Assembly: GCA_934277655.1 (NCBI GenBank)
Contig: CAKQVC010000089.1
Location: 1-7,562 of the forward strand
Source: an uncultured Clostridia bacterium
GTDB taxonomy: Bacteria; Bacillota; Clostridia; Peptostreptococcales; Anaerovoracaceae
DNA length: 7,562 nt
Direction: 5' to 3'
Of the stretch, positions 1-6,566 are shown piece by piece. A model generated the notes under the pieces. The model saw nothing but the letters and a program-made list of their open reading frames with translations, did not search any database and had not been told where the DNA came from. The position numbers and the translations under genes are program-made. Position 1 is the first letter of the stretch; each line of letters opens with the position of its first letter.

Positions 1-195
1 GTATACAGATCCACTAAGAAGAACAGCGGATTCGGAAGCAAGCCGTTATTCACTACAACCAAGCAGACTTACAAGAATACTAAGAACCTGAAGAAGGGAA
101 CCAGATATTACTACAAAGTTAGAGCTTACAAAGTAGTAGACGGAAAGACTTACTTCTCCGACTGGTCCAACAAGGCTATCAGAATCGCTAAATAA
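1..195 (+). CDS. C-terminal end of a fibronectin-III-type surface protein (partial)
   Basis: The frame is open from the first base and ends at TAA 193-195, giving 64 residues of a gene whose start lies outside the window. The segment reads as the last strands of a fibronectin type III domain: a conserved tail with LKKGTRYYYKVRAYK and then SDWSNKA. This matches the last 60 or so residues of the 868-residue protein encoded at 2936-5542, for example TTTKQTYKNT here against TTTKQSYKNT there. Over the final 47 codons I count about 28 base differences in 141, roughly 80% identity. The two genes are therefore paralogous at least at the 3' end and point at each other. Such domains sit at the C-terminus of secreted or wall-associated proteins of gut Clostridia. 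The role of the whole protein cannot be told from this fragment. Confidence 0.85.
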   Translation, partial: VYRSTKKNSGFGSKPLFTTTKQTYKNTKNLKKGTRYYYKVRAYKVVDGKTYFSDWSNKAIRIAK

Positions 196-211
196 TGAAT
201 CGAATGATTCA

Positions 212-267
212 AACTAAATAACTGATCAAACAAAGACCTCCTAAGGATTTTCCAAGGGAGGTCTTTT
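212..267 (+). repeat. 56-bp inverted repeat, left copy (3' UTR plus terminator)
   Basis: By hand comparison, bases 212-267 are identical to the reverse complement of 2864-2919 without a mismatch. The repeat covers the short 3' untranslated region (contains AACTAAATAACTGATC) and the terminator hairpin of the surface-protein gene. Similarity continues into the coding sequence at about 80%. The two copies face each other and enclose the ATPase-nuclease gene and the decayed gene. Confidence 0.9.
232..267 (+). terminator. Rho-independent terminator of the left surface-protein gene
   Basis: The arms AAAGACCTCC (232-241) and GGAGGTCTTT (257-266) form a long stem interrupted by a small internal loop, with an inner GGA/TCC stem and a T-run at 264-267. 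It lies 37 bases after the TAA. The same hairpin recurs at 2254-2289 and 2863-2899. Confidence 0.85.
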
Positions 268-331
268 CTTACTTCATAAATCTCCTTATCCGGAACAATA
301 TCATTTATATTTGATTTTATTCCTCTTTTAA

Positions 332-360
332 TTGATATTATTCCGATATTTTGATATAAT
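332..360 (+). promoter_or_regulatory. Sigma-A-type promoter of the ATPase-nuclease gene
   Basis: The -35 box TTGATA (332-337) and -10 box TATAAT (355-360) are separated by exactly 17 bases, in an AT-rich leader. Transcription would start near 366-368, inside the palindrome at 365-382. This is a strong, near-consensus promoter that belongs to the gene starting at 394. Confidence 0.8.
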
Positions 361-364
361 AGTT

Positions 365-382
365 CTTAAGATACATCTTAAG
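365..382. promoter_or_regulatory. 18-bp perfect palindrome, candidate operator
   Basis: The arms CTTAAGAT (365-372) and ATCTTAAG (375-382) are perfect inverted repeats around AC. The palindrome begins 5 bases after the -10 box and ends one base before the GGAGG ribosome binding site. The downstream protein has its own N-terminal helix-turn-helix domain, so autoregulation at this site is an attractive inference. Alternatively, the RNA could form a weak 7-bp hairpin with a UACA loop next to the ribosome binding site. Confidence 0.55.
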
Positions 383-383
383 T

Positions 384-389
384 GGAGGT
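384..389 (+). promoter_or_regulatory. Ribosome binding site deciding the start of the ATPase-nuclease gene
   Basis: GGAGGT lies 4-5 bases before ATG 394 and 7-8 bases before ATG 397. An in-frame GTG at 382 overlaps this site and so cannot be its start. Initiation at 394 or 397 is favoured, and the two differ by one residue. Confidence 0.75.
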
Positions 390-393
390 AAGA

Positions 394-2244
394 ATGATGG
401 ACGGCATGATATATGTTAAAGATGCAGCTGCACGGTGGCATTTGACTGCACGCAGAGTCAGCGAAATGTGCAAGACCGGTCAGATTACCGGTGCAAAAAA
501 GCAGGGTCGAAACTGGCTTATCCCTGCAGATACATCGAAACCGCAGGACCATCGTGTAAAATCCGGCGCATATAAAAAACAAGCGCGAAAACACGGACTT
601 CCTCTTCCAGTCGGAGTTTCTGATTATCGTCTGGCTCAGGAATATTATTATGTAGATAAAACCTTGATGATCAAAGATTTTCTTGATGAACGCCCGATGG
701 TTTCCCTCTTTACCCGCCCTCGTCGCTTTGGTAAAACCCTTAATATGGATATGCTCCGAACGTTTTTTGAAAAAACTGCAGAAGACACATCGGTCTTTTT
801 CCGGGATAAAAAGATATGGGCATGTGGCGAAAAATATCGAGCTTTCCAGGGGAAATATCCTGTTATCTTTATCAGCTTTAAGGATGTAAAAAAAGAAAAC
901 TGGAACGAAACCTATCGCAGCATTTATGAAAATATCTCCCTAGAGTTTAAGCGGCATGCAGAACTAAACGACTCACAAAGAAATTCCGATTATGAATACT
1001 ACATACGTATCGTAGGAGGAACTGCTGACCAGAATGATCTAGAAATTTCCCTACAGATGCTTTCCAAGATGCTTCACGATTTTCATGGCATCGCACCTGT
1101 TATCATCATTGATGAGTATGACACGCCGATCCAACAAGGTCATCTGCGTGGCTTCTATGAGGAAGTTGTGCTGTTTGTCCGCAACCTTTTTTCAGGTGGT
1201 CTGAAGGATAACAAACACCTTAGCTTCGGTTTCCTGACCGGCATCCTCCGGGTAGCGAAAGAAAGTATTTTCAGCGGTCTGAACAATCTGACTATCAACT
1301 CCATTTTAGATAACAAATACAGCAGTTATTTTGGCTTTACTGCTGATGAAGTTTTAGAAATGGCACGCTATTATCATGCGGAAGATAAGTTTGAAGAAAT
1401 TACTACTTGGTATGATGGCTACCGTTTCGGAGAGACTGAGATTTTTAATCCGTGGTCGGTCATTAACTATTTTCGCAATGATTGCCGTCCCGGTGCATAC
1501 TGGCAGTCGACCGGCAGCAATGAAATTATTGGAGAAGTTCTGACTGAAGCTGGCAGCGATGTCTATGACAGGCTGCAGCGTCTGTTACAGGGCGAGTCGT
1601 TTTTAACCTATATCGATACCAGTGTGATTTATCCGCAGATTCAAAAGAACCCGTCTTCCATCTACAGCTTTTTACTGGTTGCAGGGTATTTGAAATCCTT
1701 ACACACCGGACTTTCGATCACCGGGGATTTTATGTGTGAAGTGGCTTTGCCGAACCGCGAAATACAGCTAGTGTATAACAAAGAGATTTTGCAAAAGTTC
1801 AGTCAGATTGTGCCTCTAGGAGCTTCCATTTCAATACAGGAGGCACTTTATACAGGAAATCCCTCACTGCTAAAGGAGGAATTGCGAAAGCTGCTATTAG
1901 AATCTGTTAGCTGCTATGATACGGTCGGAGAAAATTTTTATCATGGATTGCTTTTAGGCTTGTGTGCAGCTCTGAGTGATCAGTATTATGTCGCATCCAA
2001 TCGAGAATCAGGATATGGGCGATATGATATTCAGCTGATGCCGAAAAACAAAAGATTTCCTGGTATTCTAATTGAGCTAAAAGCTCGAAAAAATCGCAGT
2101 GAACTTGAATTTTTCGCCTCTGAAGCTTTGAGGCAGATAAAGGATAGGAACTATGATGCTGAAATGAAGGCGAAAGGTATTACGAATATTTGCAAATATG
2201 GTGTGGCCTTTTGCGGCAAAGATGTTGAAATCTGTATGGAATAG
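394..2244 (+). CDS. HTH - AAA-ATPase-like - PD-(D/E)XK nuclease-like fusion protein
   Basis: Three parts are visible in 616 residues, numbered from ATG 394. Residues ~6-50 are a small helix-turn-helix of the excisionase/MerR-like kind (YVKDAAARWHLTARRVSEMC, then GRNWLIP). Residues ~70-340 match the 'AAA-ATPase-like' family: the entry motif LPVGVSDY, YYYVDKT, a P-loop variant RPRRFGKT (~108-115) and a Walker B-like VIIIDEYDTPI (~236-246). The C-terminal part carries a PD-(D/E)XK nuclease-like core, RYDIQLMP (Asp ~545) followed by GILIELKA (Glu ~561, Lys ~563). The protein is probably cytoplasmic and DNA-associated. The family is common and often multicopy in gut Clostridia and Bacteroidetes, with no settled function; defence or toxin-antitoxin-like roles have been guessed. 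The HTH domain more often appears as a separate small protein, so its fusion here is worth noting. The gene is monocistronic, with its own promoter, palindrome and terminator. The reading frame is intact and all key motif residues are present. Confidence 0.9.
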   Translation: MMDGMIYVKDAAARWHLTARRVSEMCKTGQITGAKKQGRNWLIPADTSKPQDHRVKSGAYKKQARKHGLPLPVGVSDYRLAQEYYYVDKTLMIKDFLDERPMVSLFTRPRRFGKTLNMDMLRTFFEKTAEDTSVFFRDKKIWACGEKYRAFQGKYPVIFISFKDVKKENWNETYRSIYENISLEFKRHAELNDSQRNSDYEYYIRIVGGTADQNDLEISLQMLSKMLHDFHGIAPVIIIDEYDTPIQQGHLRGFYEEVVLFVRNLFSGGLKDNKHLSFGFLTGILRVAKESIFSGLNNLTINSILDNKYSSYFGFTADEVLEMARYYHAEDKFEEITTWYDGYRFGETEIFNPWSVINYFRNDCRPGAYWQSTGSNEIIGEVLTEAGSDVYDRLQRLLQGESFLTYIDTSVIYPQIQKNPSSIYSFLLVAGYLKSLHTGLSITGDFMCEVALPNREIQLVYNKEILQKFSQIVPLGASISIQEALYTGNPSLLKEELRKLLLESVSCYDTVGENFYHGLLLGLCAALSDQYYVASNRESGYGRYDIQLMPKNKRFPGILIELKARKNRSELEFFASEALRQIKDRNYDAEMKAKGITNICKYGVAFCGKDVEICME

Positions 2245-2253
2245 CCTTAATAC

Positions 2254-2289
2254 AAGACCTCCCTCGGAAAATCCTTGGGAGGTCTTTTT
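2254..2289 (+). terminator. Terminator of the ATPase-nuclease gene
   Basis: The arms AAGACCTCCC (2254-2263) and GGGAGGTCTT (2277-2286) form a 10-bp stem with an inner GGA/TCC pairing, and the T-run is 2285-2289. It starts 10 bases after the stop codon. The stem is the same as in the two surface-gene terminators. It may also slow transcription coming from the - strand, although the T-run there is poor. Confidence 0.85.
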
Positions 2290-2294
2290 ATGCA

Positions 2295-2759
2295 TTAAAG
2301 TCTTTCAATCAGCCAATCTATCAGGTTAAGGGAACGAATTCCCTCGTAAGAGGTATCTAACCCTGGCTGCAGGGAAAGAACAATTTTTTCGTAATTATCC
2401 GGGATTTTCATGAGTGGGGTCAGTTCACGTTTCCGTACATCCTCGCTTTCCATGGACTCGGTAACCTGGATATATAGTTTTTCTTCCGCTTCACTTACTA
2501 ATGTATTTCCAATAGAGGTTGCTGAAATATTACTGCCGATATTACCTGCGAGAAAACGCATAATTTTTTCTAAAAGAATCGCATCTGTGAGCTGGCGTTG
2601 TCCACGGCGCCTTTCTCTTTCCAGAATATCTCGAATCACAACAGTAGAATAGATCCCTTCTAAAAGTGGAAGAACCCGTTCTTGTTCCCATCCAACATCT
2701 GCAATTCCGGGCATGCCGCCATAACGCATGTAAATATCAAATAAATCACGGATAAGCAT
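2295..2759 (-). pseudogene. Decayed DUF4143 / AAA_14-family ATPase gene (N-terminal and internal deletions)
   Basis: The 154-residue frame begins inside a family normally about 400 residues long. Residues 1-80 match the middle of DUF4143 proteins (YMRYGGMPGIADVGWEQE, LLEGIYSTVVIRDI, FLAGNIGSNISATSIGNTL). Residues ~93-154 match the extreme C-terminus (KLYIQVTESM, IPDNYEKIVLSL, then SLNLIDWL). Missing are the N-terminal P-loop ATPase domain and, between NTLVS and EAEEK, the roughly 100 or more residues that normally hold the second half of the domain and the nuclease-like EVDF core. No ribosome binding site precedes the ATG at 2759, and an in-frame TAA lies 12 bases upstream. The remnant frame has stayed open, so the deletions may be recent, or a short product could still be made. 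It cannot be a working ATPase. It lies between two direct copies of the same terminator hairpin. Confidence 0.8.
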
Positions 2760-2818
2760 AGCATAAACTTAAAAAACAATCAAGTTTGTGCCATTGGTTG
2801 CATAAACTATTTTATAGA

Positions 2819-2833
2819 TATTGTACTACAATA
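2819..2833. promoter_or_regulatory. 15-bp palindrome in a promoter-like region upstream of the decayed gene
   Basis: TATTGTA-C-TACAATA is a perfect odd palindrome. On the - strand, TTGTAT (2849-2844), an 18-base gap and TACAAT (2825-2820) make a plausible promoter overlapping it, reading towards the decayed gene. A wider inverted pair, TGCCATT (2790-2796) and AATGGCA (2833-2839), encloses it on one side, and GCATAAACT is repeated directly at 2761 and 2800. This may be the original control region of the intact ATPase gene. The promoter strength is uncertain. Confidence 0.4.
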
Positions 2834-2862
2834 ATGGCATTTTATACAAAAATGGTTTTACG

Positions 2863-2899
2863 AAAAAGACCTCCCTTGGAAAATCCTTAGGAGGTCTTT
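2863..2899 (-). terminator. Terminator of the 868-residue surface-protein gene
   Basis: Read on the - strand, AAAGACCTCC pairs with GGAGGTCTTT and is followed by a run of five T (2867-2863). It lies about 37 bases after the TAG at 2936-2938. The sequence is identical to the left terminator at 232-267 in the opposite orientation. Confidence 0.87.
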
Positions 2900-2919
2900 G
2901 TTTGATCAGTTATTTAGTT
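2864..2919 (-). repeat. 56-bp inverted repeat, right copy (3' UTR plus terminator)
   Basis: This is the reverse complement of 212-267 with no mismatch over 56 bases. Identity stops at 2920 and gives way to about 80% identity in the coding ends of the two convergent surface-protein genes. Exact noncoding identity beside diverged coding sequence suggests recent gene conversion or exchange limited to this stretch. Confidence 0.9.
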
Positions 2920-2935
2920 CAAAGCTTCGAAAAAA

Positions 2936-5542
2936 CTATTTAGCTTTTCTGTATGCCTTATTGGACCAGTCAGAGTAAACATTCTTACCGTCAACTACTT
3001 TATAAGCTCTCACTTTGTAGTAGTATCTAGTACCCTTCTTTAAGCCCTTAGTGTTCTTGTAGGACTGTTTTGTGGTTGTGAATGCTTTCTTATAGCCTTT
3101 GGACTGCTTTGTGGACTTCCAAACCTGGAAACCATCAGCAACGGAAGCATCGCCCTTAACTGTCCAAGTAACCGTGATGGAGCCCTTCTTAGCTGTGGAT
3201 TTTGCAGTGAGCTTTAATCCCTTTACAAGTTCTGCAGGATCGACTGCATTGAGGCCAAGAACTGTTTCTGCTGCAGTTAATGCAGAGATATCAGTGAAGT
3301 CATCTGCTGCATAACCCTTAGTATAATCTGCATCAACAGGAGTTCCGGTTGTGTTGTAAAGTGCTTCGTAGTCATTGTACTTAGCAACATATGCATCATA
3401 CAGTTTTCTTGCGTTTTCAACAGTTGCTTTATCAGCCTCTGTTACATTCAAAGGAATTGCCTTGATTGCATCTTCAACGGCTTTCTTTTCATTAGTTTTA
3501 ATTTTTCCTAAATAATCATTGCCGTTTAACTTGTCTTTCAAGCCTTGTAAGAATGTCTTTGAAGGAGTTGCTTCCTTAAGAGCATCTAATGTATCTAAGG
3601 CAGCGTCAATATCTGTAATGGTAGCTTTGATTGCAGCTTCGTCTGTAGTAGAGAGTTTTGCAACCTGCTGTGCGAACTGCGAATTGTATGCATTTACAAG
3701 CTGTGTAACAGCAGTATTATAGCTTGTTTTGTTTGAAATAGCAGCTGCATCTCCTTTAAGATCAACGTAAGCTTTAATTGCATCAGAAGCAGCCTGCACT
3801 GCAGCTAAATCGGCAACAGTTACCTTTGTAGGAATTGCCTTGATTGCATCTTCTGCAGCTTTCTTTGCAGTCTTTACAGCATCATTTGTAGGTAATGCCT
3901 GTGCTACTTTAAGTGCTTCATCTTTCAGAGCCTTGATTTCTTTTTCTGTTCTAACACCAGATTTGCCAATCATTTCAGCAAGTCTTGCTTTTAATACGTC
4001 ACTGTCTACATAATCGCCACTGGTATCAGTCTTATCGTTATTTACAAATACTACGTATGCATTCGCTGCATCGTAAAGAACTTTTGCTGCCTTTCCCTCA
4101 GTGGTCATCTGTGTTTTCCAAGTAGTATTTAAGTCAGCTGCTTCGCTAACATCAGCAACTTTCTCTAAGAACTTTTCGTAAGCATCTTTAACGTCTGCTT
4201 TATCTTCTGCAGCTTCTACTTTTGCAGTATAAGTTGCTGCATATTCTTTTACTTTTGCAAGTTCTGCTTCATAGTAAGTTTCATCTTTTTCCGCATCAGA
4301 AATGGTTAATTCCATTGCTTTCTTAGCAGAATCCTTTACAAATGTAAGCTCATTTGCGATCATTTCGCTCTTAGCATTAAGAATATTCGTTTTTGCTGTT
4401 TCTAACGCTGCTGCTGTAGCGTCATTATCTGCCGCTTTTGCGATTGCTACGGTACCTTTTTCAAGATATTTCTGCACTTTTGCAGCGTCTCTAATAAGTT
4501 GTCCCTGAGCGTTCTTTTCAGCACCATACTTAGCAGCATAGTCTTCTAATTCTTTTATTGCATCTGCTTTTTTTGCATAGACTGTTCCATCTGGCTCAGT
4601 TGCAGCAATATTTTCTTCTGCTAATACATTTGCAACTTTTAACCATTTATCAGCATATTCTGTGTTTTTAGGATTTTCTGCAATATATCTTGCATATGCA
4701 GCTGCATTAGCAGCTTTTTTTGCAGCTACATCTGCAGCTTCTGTTTTATTTCCAGTATCAACGCCCTTTGTAGACCAATTGCTTGTAGCATCGAACAGAA
4801 CATAGGAAATAGTTGTTCCCTTCCCATCAACATCACCAGTCTTCACTGCGGGACCGGAATATGCAACCTTTAAATCATAGTTGCCAGTGGAAGTGATTAC
4901 TGTCGTACTGGAAACTGTAGCTTCTGTGCAAACAGGATATACAGCATTATCTAAAATGTCCGCAATATCTTCAGATGCCTTTTTATAATTTGCTACTGCC
5001 ACATCAGCGTTGAAGTCATCAAGATCTTCTACTTCACCTTTGAAGAACTCAACAAGTTTTTCTGCAGCCTTTTGATAAGTGTAGTCCTTATCAACAAATT
5101 TTACTTTGTCGTTAGTTGCAGCTTCAGCTTTTGTAGCTTCAGTACTGGACATAGCTTCGGTGGAATAGTTGTAAGTAGGCACTGTTCCCAACTTAGCGAT
5201 AGCATCGTTCTTGTCCGCCGCGAACTGTGCAGCAGCAACAGCTAATTTGAAAGCTTTTGCTTTGGTGGTATCTCCAAGAATAACACCTTTGAATGTGTCA
5301 GCCTCTGTTACGTATCCAGTTGCCGTCTGCATATATGCATCATATGCAGCTTTAGCTTCTGTTTTGAAACCTGCTACTACGGCTTTGTCTACGTTGTAAG
5401 TGTCAATTGCGATAGTTTCACTGTCAGTTGTAACTTTCACAAAATCAGCCCATAAATTTTCGAAATAGCTGTCGCTAATTGTATCCGGTGCATCGCCTGC
5501 AGCGATAGCAGCGAACGCTGAGCTGAATGAGAAAGTGAACAT
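2936..5542 (-). CDS. Large Ala/Lys-rich secreted surface protein with C-terminal Fn3-like domain
   Basis: The frame encodes up to 868 residues. The first residues are hydrophobic and end in a signal-peptidase-like AFA (residues 9-11). Codons upstream of the ATG (reading PKTSIAVAV) would complete a normal signal peptide, but no ATG, GTG or TTG occurs between them and an in-frame TGA. The ATG at 5542 has no ribosome binding site. Most of the mature protein is low-complexity, predicted helical, rich in Ala, Lys, Asp, Glu and Thr, and has almost no Cys. A ~36-residue motif (KKA-x-EDAIKAIP, then VT-x-AD) occurs twice, near residues 559-594 and 686-720. Residues ~772-868 form a fibronectin-III-like domain (ITVTWTVKGDAS, GTRYYYKVRAYK, SDWSNKA). 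No LPXTG, SLH or membrane anchor is seen. The likely role is an extracellular or wall-associated protein; its ligand is unknown. It is probably paralogous to the gene ending at 195. It may be a silent or 5'-damaged copy, since its leader is a repeat also present at 7090-7225. Confidence 0.8.
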   Translation of the reverse strand: MFTFSFSSAFAAIAAGDAPDTISDSYFENLWADFVKVTTDSETIAIDTYNVDKAVVAGFKTEAKAAYDAYMQTATGYVTEADTFKGVILGDTTKAKAFKLAVAAAQFAADKNDAIAKLGTVPTYNYSTEAMSSTEATKAEAATNDKVKFVDKDYTYQKAAEKLVEFFKGEVEDLDDFNADVAVANYKKASEDIADILDNAVYPVCTEATVSSTTVITSTGNYDLKVAYSGPAVKTGDVDGKGTTISYVLFDATSNWSTKGVDTGNKTEAADVAAKKAANAAAYARYIAENPKNTEYADKWLKVANVLAEENIAATEPDGTVYAKKADAIKELEDYAAKYGAEKNAQGQLIRDAAKVQKYLEKGTVAIAKAADNDATAAALETAKTNILNAKSEMIANELTFVKDSAKKAMELTISDAEKDETYYEAELAKVKEYAATYTAKVEAAEDKADVKDAYEKFLEKVADVSEAADLNTTWKTQMTTEGKAAKVLYDAANAYVVFVNNDKTDTSGDYVDSDVLKARLAEMIGKSGVRTEKEIKALKDEALKVAQALPTNDAVKTAKKAAEDAIKAIPTKVTVADLAAVQAASDAIKAYVDLKGDAAAISNKTSYNTAVTQLVNAYNSQFAQQVAKLSTTDEAAIKATITDIDAALDTLDALKEATPSKTFLQGLKDKLNGNDYLGKIKTNEKKAVEDAIKAIPLNVTEADKATVENARKLYDAYVAKYNDYEALYNTTGTPVDADYTKGYAADDFTDISALTAAETVLGLNAVDPAELVKGLKLTAKSTAKKGSITVTWTVKGDASVADGFQVWKSTKQSKGYKKAFTTTKQSYKNTKGLKKGTRYYYKVRAYKVVDGKNVYSDWSNKAYRKAK
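3388..3870 (-). repeat. Two copies of a ~36-residue helical motif inside the surface protein
   Basis: The copies lie at about 3870-3760 and 3489-3388. Both encode KKA-x-EDAIKAIP, two variable residues, VT-x-AD, and a helix ending in AY. A stretch of 23 bases (3453-3475 and 3831-3853) is identical at DNA level. Similar AIP/VT motifs recur in surface proteins of gut Clostridia, where they look like small helical spacer modules. Confidence 0.65.
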
Positions 5543-5677
5543 AACAGCAACTGCAATCGAGGTTTTGGGGTGGTCTACAGGGGCATGGGAGAGGGCTTTT
5601 CAGCATGGATTTTGCGGGGAAATGGCAGTAAAAAAGAGCCTCGGTGGAGGCTCCGGGTTGGATGTTTATGCAGGAAA
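5543..5677. repeat. ~135-bp dispersed repeat, left copy
   Basis: It aligns with 7090-7225 in the same orientation, with about 17 differences and one single-base gap by hand count. The best-conserved parts are a 28-29-base identical core (about 5595-5622) and the terminator hairpin with its A-run. The left end falls within codons just upstream of the ATG of the 868-residue gene. Both copies lie just 3' of a - strand gene. Short open frames on the + strand through the two copies resemble each other, but the substitutions do not look like those of a coding sequence. Confidence 0.85.
5630..5653 (-). terminator. Terminator of the kinase/regulator operon
   Basis: Read on the - strand, GAGCCTC (5653-5647), loop CACC and GAGGCTC (5642-5636) are followed by six T (5635-5630). 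It lies 30 bases after the kinase stop codon. It also separates the operon from the 868-residue gene, which then has no promoter of its own that I can find. Confidence 0.88.
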
Positions 5678-5683
5678 GTTGGC

Positions 5684-6565
5684 TTACTTTTGCTGTAGCT
5701 TATGGAAAGAAAAATCTAAGATTTTCTCTTTTCGCGCAGCAAGAATGGTTTTATAAAATTTTGACTGAAGTTCTGTAATGAGTGGTGTGGTATCAATGAT
5801 ATGATAGATTTCCGCCATATTGATTCTAGGAACAATTCGCAGTAATGCATCATTACAGTTTTTGTTGTTGAGTGAAGAAATGAAATCAAAATAATTGATT
5901 TTCGTATTATTCTGTCTAATACCCGACAGAGGTATTTCAAATATACGGAAGTTCAAGGCATCCTTGTTCATCAGAACCTCACGCATAATACTTTCATCTG
6001 CCAGAGGAAATAGACAGCTTCCGCAATCAAAAATCGGGGCAATCTGCATTTCATCCGTTAATGTGTCATATAGAAATCCCCAATTACCATTATGGCGATC
6101 CCAATTGCCGATCAATGCATCAACAATGAACATATCCCAAAACCAAGGGAGCAGTTTTTCGGAAGGAATCGCTGTTTGCCATAAGATTGTATTTTCGATA
6201 TCTTCCAGTTCTGTCCCATATCCATTATGAGCCGAATCAATGATGGTATTTTTGAGTGAGGCAAAATCTTGAAGGACAACACCGGGACGCGTAAAATCTT
6301 TACATGCAACCACAATTTTTTCTTGGGAATTTTTTTTATAGACGCCAAGCAACGTTTTTTGAACATCAATACCGACACTCGCAAAAATGTGGCATCCAAT
6401 GTATTCTGAAATGCAGCCATTTGCATAACTTAATTCTTTATTTCTTAGGGCAAATCCGGGGAACTTTAGCATATATGGTTCATCTTCGTAAACAACGCAG
6501 ATTTTGCTTCCATTCGCTCCGGCATAGGTTTTCTTTTTAATTGGAAGGTTTGTAAAATCTATCAT
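5684..6565 (-). CDS. ctkA: CtkA-like serine/threonine kinase (HipA fold), probable toxin
   Basis: The 293-residue product resembles Helicobacter pylori CtkA along nearly its whole length, as recalled. Shared stretches include IDFT at the start, YAGANGSKI (14-22), LSYANGCISEY, TLLGVYK, VVACKDFT, the catalytic loop LIGNWDRHNGNWGF (151-164), the metal-binding IAPIFDCGSCL (175-185), and LLRIVPRINM. Expected kinase residues are present: a glycine-rich loop, Lys34 in MLKF, Asp156, His158, Asn159/Asn161 and Asp180. CtkA is a HipA-fold Ser/Thr kinase; H. pylori CtkA is pro-inflammatory, while HipA-fold kinases paired with Xre proteins usually act as growth-inhibiting toxins. ATG 6565 is chosen: it gives the family start MIDFTNL, has GGAG 10 bases upstream and leaves one base after the regulator stop. 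An in-frame GTG at 6574 would add MFS and overlap the upstream gene. The substrate is unknown. The gene is co-transcribed with the Xre gene. Confidence 0.9.
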   Translation of the reverse strand: MIDFTNLPIKKKTYAGANGSKICVVYEDEPYMLKFPGFALRNKELSYANGCISEYIGCHIFASVGIDVQKTLLGVYKKNSQEKIVVACKDFTRPGVVLQDFASLKNTIIDSAHNGYGTELEDIENTILWQTAIPSEKLLPWFWDMFIVDALIGNWDRHNGNWGFLYDTLTDEMQIAPIFDCGSCLFPLADESIMREVLMNKDALNFRIFEIPLSGIRQNNTKINYFDFISSLNNKNCNDALLRIVPRINMAEIYHIIDTTPLITELQSKFYKTILAARKEKILDFSFHKLQQK

Positions 6566-6566
6566 A

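Noticed and set aside
382..393. GTG 382 as the start of the ATPase-nuclease gene
   Set aside because: The GTG overlaps both the palindrome end and the GGAGG ribosome binding site that serves ATG 394/397, and has no ribosome binding site of its own.
2410..2652. Open + strand frame of 80 codons opposite the decayed ATPase gene, and the other antisense frames opposite the surface gene
   Set aside because: They lie opposite convincing protein-family matches or long coding sequence, lack ribosome binding sites and resemble no known protein. They are by-products of the coding strand's composition.
2819..2848. A + strand promoter TTGTAC-16-TATACA upstream of 2863
   Set aside because: Both boxes are weak, and it would read straight into a terminator and the antisense of the surface gene with no + strand gene to serve.
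3451..3870. Possible CRISPR-like or mobile repeat suggested by the 23-base identity at 3453 and 3831
   Set aside because: There are only two copies, in frame inside a coding sequence and encoding the same helical motif. This is a protein-level internal duplication.
5535..5756. Short + strand frame through the left ~135-bp repeat, with a similar frame through the right repeat (6983-7312)
   Set aside because: The two translations share a ~30-residue stretch, but substitutions fall at all codon positions and the frames diverge after the hairpin. There is no suitable start context, and the left frame overlaps two - strand genes. DNA-level repeat similarity explains the resemblance.
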